NCBI RefSeq assembly: GCF_000185845.1
Contig: NZ_GL629647.1
Coordinates: 401,106-409,340, forward strand
Direction: 5' to 3'
DNA from: Segatella salivae DSM 15606
GTDB lineage: Bacteria; Bacteroidota; Bacteroidia; Bacteroidales; Bacteroidaceae
DNA: 8,235 nucleotides
Part shown: positions 1-5,922 of the stretch, one piece after another
Layout: each line of letters begins with the position of its first letter
Position numbering within the stretch: position 1 is the stretch's first letter
Notes under the pieces: model-generated
The model's input: only the letters and a program-made list of their open reading frames with translations
Told to the model about the DNA's origin: nothing
The model's database searches: none
Position numbers and translations under genes: made by a program

Positions 1-35
1 TATAGAATAAAAGACTTCCAAGACTATTTAGAAGG

Positions 36-104
36 CTATACTATAACTTTAATTTTATGGTGATTATTTCTAAATTCAGTTGGTGAACATCCCTTCTTTC
101 GCTT
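36..104 (-). other. Displaced C-terminal tail of the AraC regulator, in the shifted frame
   Basis: These 22 codons plus a TAG stop continue the AraC-family signature in the frame one base off from the upstream gene. They read KRKKGCSPTEFRNNHHKIK followed by VIV. G-C-S-P-T-E-F-R is the standard end of the second helix-turn-helix in AraC proteins. The tail has no internal stop and no start codon at its head, so it is not a separate gene; it belongs to the frame ending at 103. It rejoins that frame if the T6 run had five T's. Confidence 0.85.
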
Positions 105-951
105 AAAAAATACGATTGAAGTTACTCATATTATTATATCCGCATTTAAAACTTATCTCAGCAATCGTATCTGTTGTATCAATCAGCATACGAGTAGCAT
201 AACCTAATCTTATATCTATTATGTAATCGCTCAAGCGGCGACCTGTATGAAGCTTGAAAAAACGGCAAAACGCACTCTCACTCATATTAGCTAAGTCCGC
301 AAGGGTCTTCAAACGAAGTTCATACATATAATTATCTGATATATATTTCTTTACTGATAGTATTCGTCTACTATCATCTTCAACATCGACTTTAGCATAA
401 CTGGTTGTTGCTAAGGTTCTGGCCCCTTTACTTTTTGATAGGATGTGCAAAATGTTTAGAAACTCCATTAAAGCTGAAAAACGGTCGGTTATCTGACTCA
501 GTCCGCTGAGTTTACTATACACTTTCATAATAGCAGACATAGGAAAGACTAATCCTTTCTGAGCTTCTTTCATCATTTGACGTATACTTTCAAAAGGAGT
601 CTTTCCAAAGAACAGATCATTCTCATTCATGCCTGCACCGAAATTAAATTGTATTGTGATTTCACGTATATCATCACTACTACATTCATACTGCTCCCAT
701 GCATGCTCGAGTGTTGGATTAGTGATAAGAACTAAGTCATAATCACCAATAACTTCAGTGCTATCTCCCACTATTCTTCTTACTCCTGCCGCATTTTCCA
801 CAAAGTTAAGCTCGTAGACATCATGATTATGTACAGGGTAAGAAAACTCGCCTTTATGCCTGTCTGCAATATAAAGTGCATCAGTCTCCATCAAAGGGGT
901 TATCTCATGTAATACATAACTATCCATAACCAGTAAATTATAACTTTTCAT
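103..951 (-). CDS. AraC-family regulator of the mannan operon, C-terminally frameshifted
   Basis: Transcription factor with an N-terminal cupin-like sensor domain (about 25-110; VHNHDVYEL at 40-48 supplies the usual His/Glu cluster) and a C-terminal double helix-turn-helix. HTH1 is about LKTLADLANMSESAFCRFFK (214-233). HTH2 begins at DTIAEISFKCGYNNMSNFNR (261-280). The frame stops after Ile-Phe at residue 282, in the middle of the AraC signature and before the expected K-K-G-x-S-P-x-E-F-R ending. That ending is present at once in the next frame (104-39, stop 38-36), so a one-base insertion in the T6 run (plus-strand A 105-110) has probably shortened a 304-residue protein. The truncated protein may bind DNA poorly. 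The ATG at 951 is used; Met9 is an alternative start. The gene lies 37 bases after the epimerase gene on the same strand, so it is probably co-transcribed and controls this operon, perhaps by sensing a cytoplasmic disaccharide. Confidence 0.85.
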   Translation of the reverse strand: MKSYNLLVMDSYVLHEITPLMETDALYIADRHKGEFSYPVHNHDVYELNFVENAAGVRRIVGDSTEVIGDYDLVLITNPTLEHAWEQYECSSDDIREITIQFNFGAGMNENDLFFGKTPFESIRQMMKEAQKGLVFPMSAIMKVYSKLSGLSQITDRFSALMEFLNILHILSKSKGARTLATTSYAKVDVEDDSRRILSVKKYISDNYMYELRLKTLADLANMSESAFCRFFKLHTGRRLSDYIIDIRLGYATRMLIDTTDTIAEISFKCGYNNMSNFNRIF

Positions 952-988
952 TCATAACAGAACCGCACAGATTTGAACCAATAAAGAT

Positions 989-2185
989 TTAGTGATTCTT
1001 CATCGCTTCATATCGTTCTATTATCTCTAAACACATTCTTGTATTGTGATAAGGGCATTTCCAAAAACCTGCTTTATCGTCACTTCGATTTGGATTTCCA
1101 GACTGATCACATCCCCAAAACCATTCGCCCTCGTGGTAATCTATAAGATGTTCTTTAGTATATTGCCAACAACGACGTGCTATCTCTAAGGCTTTCTTAT
1201 CTCCAAAATATTGATAAAGGTCCACATGTCCTATGATACATTCACACATTACCCACCATTGACGCTGTGAATCAACCTGATTCATATCAAGCCAACGTTC
1301 GTATATCATTGAACCATCGGGCTGAAGACCTTCATCTGCGGCTTTAGCAATCTTCTGAATTACATTCTCTACTTTAGCTCGTAGACTTGTATTACCCAAT
1401 TCTATAACAGATTCATGCAGCAACCATACAGCTTCTATATCGTGACCAAAGCTCTGAATGTTTCGCTTTCCATGCCATTTGTCATCAAAAAATAAGTCAA
1501 GATGCCTTGTGTTTTGATTCAATATATTGTTCAAAAAGATATCAATTAAATTATGTATCCGTTCGGCAAGCTCTGGAGTTCGCCACACTCGATACAAATT
1601 AGTATATGGCTCTATAATGTGTAAATGTGTATTCATGGTTCTCGAACCATTTTCATCTTTATCACTTAATCGCATATCAGCAATTGGTTTCCAGTCACAC
1701 GTCAACGCCTCTACATAGCCATTATGGACAGCATCAAAGGCATATTGTTCAAGATCTGAAAAAAGTTGTTTTGCATATTCCAAAGCCTCGTTATCTCCTG
1801 TTGCACGAACGAATTCACTAAGTCCATAAATAGCAAAACCAATAGCATAGGTCTGCTTCTTTGAATCCAAAACATTTCCTTTTTCATCTAAGCTCCAATA
1901 GACACCACCTTGTTCTCGATCGATGAAATAACGCACAAAGTAATCTTTGGCTCTTGTTGCTATTTCTAAATAGCTTTGCTTGCGTAAGACACGATATGCT
2001 GCTGAAAATGCCCAAAGAATTCTTGCATTTAAGACAGCGCCTTTTTCTGCATTCTGAACAGGATTGCCATATCCATCAATACGACCCAAGAAACCTCCGT
2101 TGACATTATCAATCATCTTATCCATCCAGAACGGAAGTATATTATGCTCTAACTCATATAATAATGCTTTTGAAAGCTGTTCCAT
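989..2185 (-). CDS. Cellobiose 2-epimerase (AGE superfamily)
   Basis: Cytoplasmic epimerase that interconverts glucose and mannose at the reducing end of beta-1,4 disaccharides (EC 5.1.3.11). Here it would convert mannobiose to 4-O-beta-mannosyl-glucose, the GH130 substrate. The frame runs back to a TTG at 2206, but the ATG at 2185 is preferred. It gives 398 residues starting MEQLSKALLYELEHNILPFW, in line with known enzymes, and leaves a 21-base spacer after the symporter stop. Catalytic residues known from Ruminococcus albus CE are present (numbered from the TTG; subtract 7 for the ATG): Arg62 in NARILW, His196 in MNTHLHIIE, His255 and Glu258 in SFGHDIEAVWLL, and His387 in WKCPYHNTRM. GGFLGRID (37-44) and GGVYW (100-104) also match the family, and these landmarks fit CE better than N-acylglucosamine 2-epimerase. 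There is no signal peptide. The AraC gene follows after 37 bases. Confidence 0.93.
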   Translation of the reverse strand: MEQLSKALLYELEHNILPFWMDKMIDNVNGGFLGRIDGYGNPVQNAEKGAVLNARILWAFSAAYRVLRKQSYLEIATRAKDYFVRYFIDREQGGVYWSLDEKGNVLDSKKQTYAIGFAIYGLSEFVRATGDNEALEYAKQLFSDLEQYAFDAVHNGYVEALTCDWKPIADMRLSDKDENGSRTMNTHLHIIEPYTNLYRVWRTPELAERIHNLIDIFLNNILNQNTRHLDLFFDDKWHGKRNIQSFGHDIEAVWLLHESVIELGNTSLRAKVENVIQKIAKAADEGLQPDGSMIYERWLDMNQVDSQRQWWVMCECIIGHVDLYQYFGDKKALEIARRCWQYTKEHLIDYHEGEWFWGCDQSGNPNRSDDKAGFWKCPYHNTRMCLEIIERYEAMKNH

Positions 2186-2206
2186 AATACGTAAACTAAT
2201 TAACAA

Positions 2207-3628
2207 CTAATTTGAACTTGATACATTTTCACTACGTCTAACCTCCAATTCTCCTGTTATCCGCTTCATCTTTTCTTCACTAAGAGGATAGAAGTAGATA
2301 AATAATAATGAGATAAAGGCTCCTACCGCAGGTAAGATAGAGAGAAACATCTTAATTCCTTGTATCGTTTCAGCAGACTGAACGGCATTTGCTTGGAATC
2401 CAAATTGGGCAAGCATCCATCCTGTTATCGCTGTTCCAAAAGCCCAACCAAACTTTTGACTCATAGAAGAAGAAGAGAAGATTAAGCCTGTTGCTCGATT
2501 TCCTGTACTCAATTCACTATAGTCTGCACAATCCGCATACATGCTCCACAATAGAGGGAATATACTACCTGCACATATACTAATAAGTGTCTGAAATATA
2601 AAGATGAGCGCAATTTGGTCTTTATCAAGCCAGAAAAAGCCTACACTAAGTAATGATGCAAGCAACATAGCAAACATAAATGTACGTCTTTTGCCTATAA
2701 AATTACTGATTGGAGCTGCTATTACAACACCAAGAATATTGGCAGCTTGGCCTATTGCCAAATAAAGACCGCTTAGAACAAAAGGAATTTTTAAGATCGT
2801 GATATTCCCAAAAGCAGTCTCATCCACATAATACTTAAAATAATAAACTGTCGCTCCGTCTCGAATGGAGTTAAAAACCAAAGAGGCTATGCCCGCTCCC
2901 AATAGTATCCACCAAGGTTTATTGTGTAATAAATCACGAAGATCAGTCTTTAATGAGGACTTTTCTTGATTCGTTGGTTTCACTCGTTCTTTTGTAAGTG
3001 CAAAACAACCAAGGAAAAGGATGACACAAACAACCGCAAATATAGCTACTGTTATAAACCATCCGAACTGTGAAGCGCTTAACCAGCCCAGCCTATCTAA
3101 ACTTGAAAACTGTCCTTCAAAGAGATTAACCAACGGCATAAAGAGTAAAAGCGCAACAAAAGAGCCAATATATGCAAACATCATACGATAAGAAGCCAAC
3201 GTATTCCTATCTGTAGGATTAGGACTCATCACTCCTAACAATGATGCGTATGGAACGTTAATGGCTGAATAAACCATCATCATTAATCCATAGGTGATAA
3301 AAGCATAAATGATTTTTCCTGTCTCGTCAAATGGTGGAGTGAAAAAGGTTAATATACCGACTATACCAAATGGCAATGCCAAGAAAAGTAAATAGGGTCT
3401 GAAACGCCCCCAACGTGACGAAGTCCTATCAGCAAATGCACCCACGATAGGATCGAAAAAGGAGTCCCAAATACGCGTAACAGCGAACATCGTACCAACA
3501 ATTGCTGCCGAGATTCCAAACACATCAGTGTAGAAAATCATTAGATAGGCACCGAAAAGTTTCCAAAACATTGACGAAGACATATCGCCAAGTCCATAGC
3601 CTATCTTTTCACTTAGTCCAATCTTCAT
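2207..3628 (-). CDS. GPH-family (MelB-like) cation:sugar symporter
   Basis: Inner-membrane transporter of the major facilitator superfamily, glycoside-pentoside-hexuronide:cation symporter family; 473 residues with about 12 hydrophobic segments. The N-half signature WDSFFDPIVGAFADRTSSRW (54-73) continues as GRFRPY; its Asp55 and Asp59 fall at the same positions as the cation-site aspartates of MelB. The C-half shows ADCADYSELSTGNRATG (365-381) followed by SQKFGWAFG (390-398), with Lys392 matching the conserved Lys of the family. The MelB Asp124 position is Asn124 here (SAINVPY). The charged central loop is about residues 212-237. Its start codon overlaps the GH130 stop as ATGA, so translation is probably coupled. 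The likely cargo is beta-1,4-mannobiose or mannosyl-glucose, inferred from neighbours; cation (Na+ or H+) unknown. Confidence 0.92.
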   Translation of the reverse strand: MKIGLSEKIGYGLGDMSSSMFWKLFGAYLMIFYTDVFGISAAIVGTMFAVTRIWDSFFDPIVGAFADRTSSRWGRFRPYLLFLALPFGIVGILTFFTPPFDETGKIIYAFITYGLMMMVYSAINVPYASLLGVMSPNPTDRNTLASYRMMFAYIGSFVALLLFMPLVNLFEGQFSSLDRLGWLSASQFGWFITVAIFAVVCVILFLGCFALTKERVKPTNQEKSSLKTDLRDLLHNKPWWILLGAGIASLVFNSIRDGATVYYFKYYVDETAFGNITILKIPFVLSGLYLAIGQAANILGVVIAAPISNFIGKRRTFMFAMLLASLLSVGFFWLDKDQIALIFIFQTLISICAGSIFPLLWSMYADCADYSELSTGNRATGLIFSSSSMSQKFGWAFGTAITGWMLAQFGFQANAVQSAETIQGIKMFLSILPAVGAFISLLFIYFYPLSEEKMKRITGELEVRRSENVSSSN

Positions 3629-4788
3629 AATGAATGATTTCTGTCTATGAGTTTTTTTATAGTTTCAACACTTGCCGAAGTAGTAAGTCCATCTTGTGGA
3701 GTATTCAAACAATAATCTACTAACTTATCAATTGTTGAGGTTGCAACATGCATACGAGTATCAGAAGAGGCATAGTAAATAAATACACGTCCGTCTTCAT
3801 CAGCAATCCAACCATTTGAAAAAACAACATTCATTACATCACCTATATATTCAGGCCCTTCAGGAACTAAGAGATAACCACCTGGTTGTGCAATCATGCG
3901 TGTTGGTTCATCCAACGCTGTCATATACATATATAATACATAACGAAGTCCACTGGCACATGCTCTTACTCCATGAGCTAAATGTAACCATCCCTTAGAA
4001 GTCTTTATAGGATGGGGCCCTTCGCCATTTTTCAGTTCCATGATTGTATGATAGTGGCGAGGATTAATAATTGTTTCTTCCTGCAATTCTGCATGAGTAA
4101 TATCATCAACCAAGGCCCATCCAATTCCACCACCAGACCCAGTGTCGATAAATCCATCTTGTGGTCGTGTGTAAAAGGCATACTTACCATTAACGAATTC
4201 GGGATGAAGCACAACATTACGCTGTTGACTCTTCGATTTTAAATCAGGCAAACGCTCCCATATTTTGAGATCTTTTGTACGAGCAATTCCTGCTGCTGCC
4301 ACCGCTGCAGATAAGTCATTTGGCTGACTATCATCATGTCTTTCCACGCAAAATATTCCATATATGTAACCATCTTCATGGCGTGTAAGCCTCATATCAT
4401 AGATATTAGTCGCAGGTTGGTTTGTATCTGGCATTGTAATTGGTTCATCCCAAAAACGGAAATGATCAATTCCGTTAGGGCTTTCAGCTATTGCAAAGAA
4501 GCTCTTACGGTCAGCCCCTTCTACACGTACAACTAAAACATATTTATCTTTCCATTTTATAGCGCCAGAATTAAGCGTTGCATTAATCATAATTCGTTGC
4601 ATTAAAAATGGATTTGTACGTTCATTCATATCATAACGCCATTCCAAAGGCGTATGCTCTGCTGTAAGAATAGGATTCTCATAACGGTCATAAATACCAT
4701 TACCAAATTCAACTTTATGATTAGGTTTTGCGAGAAGAGCTTCGTGATGCAGACGAAGAACATTGAGTTTTGTATTGAAAGTTGACAT
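3625..4788 (-). CDS. GH130 4-O-beta-D-mannosyl-D-glucose phosphorylase
   Basis: Cytoplasmic inverting phosphorylase, 387 residues, no signal peptide. It cleaves beta-1,4-mannosyl-glucose with phosphate to alpha-mannose-1-phosphate and glucose (EC 2.4.1.281 activity in the B. fragilis enzyme). The sequence closely resembles B. fragilis MGP as I remember it, and the length is similar. TNIYDMRLT (127-135) places Asp131 at the position of the MGP catalytic acid. Other family stretches include WRYDMNERTNPFLMQRIMIN (50-69), VRVEGADRKSFFA (87-99), QQRNVVLHPEF (188-198), FIDTGSGGGIGWA (213-225), GPHPIKT (257-263) and YYASSDTRMHVATSTIDKL (338-356). Conserved basic residues such as Arg150, Arg170 and His232 are candidates for phosphate binding. 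The GH130_1 subfamily (disaccharide, MGP) is favoured over GH130_2 (mannooligosaccharide phosphorylase) because of this similarity and the adjacent epimerase. The TGA stop overlaps the symporter ATG by 4 bases. Confidence 0.95.
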   Translation of the reverse strand: MSTFNTKLNVLRLHHEALLAKPNHKVEFGNGIYDRYENPILTAEHTPLEWRYDMNERTNPFLMQRIMINATLNSGAIKWKDKYVLVVRVEGADRKSFFAIAESPNGIDHFRFWDEPITMPDTNQPATNIYDMRLTRHEDGYIYGIFCVERHDDSQPNDLSAAVAAAGIARTKDLKIWERLPDLKSKSQQRNVVLHPEFVNGKYAFYTRPQDGFIDTGSGGGIGWALVDDITHAELQEETIINPRHYHTIMELKNGEGPHPIKTSKGWLHLAHGVRACASGLRYVLYMYMTALDEPTRMIAQPGGYLLVPEGPEYIGDVMNVVFSNGWIADEDGRVFIYYASSDTRMHVATSTIDKLVDYCLNTPQDGLTTSASVETIKKLIDRNHSL

Positions 4789-4837
4789 ATAATAATTATT
4801 TTTTATTTTAAACTACTTTTGTATGTGAATTATCTTT
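4789..4837 (-). other. AT-rich spacer and A-rich leader before the GH130 gene
   Basis: This is the longest gap between genes (49 bases, only six G or C). The 24 bases just before the GH130 ATG are all A or T, and no Shine-Dalgarno-like sequence is present. Such leaders suit Bacteroidota ribosomes, which rely on unstructured A-rich upstream regions. I see no stem-loop with a T tract and no clear promoter boxes, so I read it as a translation leader inside an operon. An internal promoter or RNA processing site cannot be excluded. Confidence 0.4.
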
Positions 4838-5920
4838 TCATTTATATTGTTGAACTTTATGCAGGAAAAGCAATTCGTTCTTATTATATAGTTCCTTGAA
4901 ATCTTTAGCACATGACTTCTCAGGTGCAGGGCCAAAGTTTTCTTCAGCTTTATCCCATGCATTGCGCCATAATAGGATATAGCATGGAGAGTAGCCCTTA
5001 ATAGCTGGCAACAAGGTAGAAGTAAACCACTTCTCATCAGGAGTATTGCGATATCCGGCTTCTGTTAAGGCGTATAGTTTATGGTGAGTTTTTGCATAAG
5101 TTGACATGATATTCATTTCATTTTGACATTGTTCAACAAATGCTTCCCTTGTACCATATTGGTAAAGATCAACACCTAACACATCAACAAACTTATCTCC
5201 TGGATAATTTCTAAAATAATTATCAGATGTATCATTTGCTTTAGCATTTGGAGAAAAGCTCCACACTAAATTCTTTAGTTTTTTTTCTTTCATTGCTTTG
5301 TAAGTAAGCTGATATAAGGCTCTATATTGTTCTGATGTACAATGTTTGCTTCCCCACCAAAACCAATCACCATTCATCTCATGCCAAGGCCGGAAAATAA
5401 TAGGAATTAGTTTTCCTTTATTATCTTTAAGAGACAAAAAGAAATTAGCAAGTCGTTCATGCCAAAGCTTCATCTTATTCTTTTCACGCCCCCCAGGCAA
5501 CACTTCTTTAACAGCATCTCCCCCTGTATTCCACGCATCTTTACCTGTAACAGGATTATAGGGATGCCAACTGATTGTGACAATACCTCCATTTTGATAA
5601 TGCTTTATAATCTCTTGGCGCATTTTGTCAAAAGGAACTCCGTCAAGATTCTTTTCATTTCCTAACTCCAAGCCACCAAGTTCACACCCCAATACAGCTG
5701 GATAATCACCACATACATCATGAACATCACTCCTTCCATATTCCCATTTCCATGTCGTTCCATAAAAATATGTATCTTGATGACCAAACATTACACCTAC
5801 CTTCTGCAATCTTTCTAAACGTTCTATAAGAGATTGCGCTGGTGTTTGATTAATTTTATGCTGTGCATAGGCACTCATTGTGAGCAAGCCTGTTGCTATG
5901 ATTAATACAATTCTTTTCAT
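4838..5920 (-). CDS. Secreted GH26 beta-1,4-mannanase (ManA-like)
   Basis: Glycoside hydrolase family 26 endo/exo beta-1,4-mannanase, 360 residues. Residues 1-19 are a Sec signal peptide (basic MKR, hydrophobic core, AYA cleavage before Gln20). There is no lipobox cysteine, so the enzyme should be soluble in the periplasm or released. The GH26 catalytic pair is present: FRPWHEMNGDWFWWG (176-190) supplies acid/base Glu181, and YALTEAGYRN (283-292) supplies nucleophile Glu287. SWHPYNP (117-123) and ILLWRNAW (315-322) are also typical. It is a single-domain protein with no carbohydrate-binding module. The gene lies directly before the GH130 gene, as in the B. fragilis locus, where the GH26 enzyme is known to release mannobiose. 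The same mannobiose-forming role is inferred here, because mannobiose is what the downstream epimerase and phosphorylase need. The ATG at 5920 is the only sensible start, since it gives the complete signal peptide. Confidence 0.94.
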   Translation of the reverse strand: MKRIVLIIATGLLTMSAYAQHKINQTPAQSLIERLERLQKVGVMFGHQDTYFYGTTWKWEYGRSDVHDVCGDYPAVLGCELGGLELGNEKNLDGVPFDKMRQEIIKHYQNGGIVTISWHPYNPVTGKDAWNTGGDAVKEVLPGGREKNKMKLWHERLANFFLSLKDNKGKLIPIIFRPWHEMNGDWFWWGSKHCTSEQYRALYQLTYKAMKEKKLKNLVWSFSPNAKANDTSDNYFRNYPGDKFVDVLGVDLYQYGTREAFVEQCQNEMNIMSTYAKTHHKLYALTEAGYRNTPDEKWFTSTLLPAIKGYSPCYILLWRNAWDKAEENFGPAPEKSCAKDFKELYNKNELLFLHKVQQYK

Positions 5921-5922
5921 AT

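Noticed and set aside
1..40. Possible terminator after the AraC gene
   Set aside because: Only a weak CTTC/GAAG pairing and a short direct repeat (AGTCTT twice on the minus strand) are present. No GC-rich stem is seen before the T-rich stretch.
36..104. Separate small gene downstream of the AraC gene
   Set aside because: It lacks a start codon and continues the AraC signature exactly, so it is the displaced end of the same gene.
1527..1821. Plus-strand open frames inside the epimerase gene
   Set aside because: They lie antisense to a well-supported enzyme, overlap each other, and show no recognisable protein features.
2186..2206. TTG start of the epimerase, immediately after the symporter stop
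   Set aside because: The seven extra residues are not expected from known cellobiose 2-epimerases, and an ATG at 2185 gives the family-typical N-terminus.
3816..4536. Plus- and minus-strand short frames inside the GH130 gene
   Set aside because: GH130 coding is continuous with conserved motifs across the whole stretch, so the alternatives are shadows.
4789..4837. Internal promoter before the GH130 gene
   Set aside because: The AT-rich spacer has no clear match to the Bacteroidota promoter boxes, and base composition alone is not evidence.
4813..5037. Second minus-strand frame over the end of the GH26 gene and the spacer
   Set aside because: It overlaps the GH26 catalytic domain in another frame, has no family resemblance, and is explained by low stop density.
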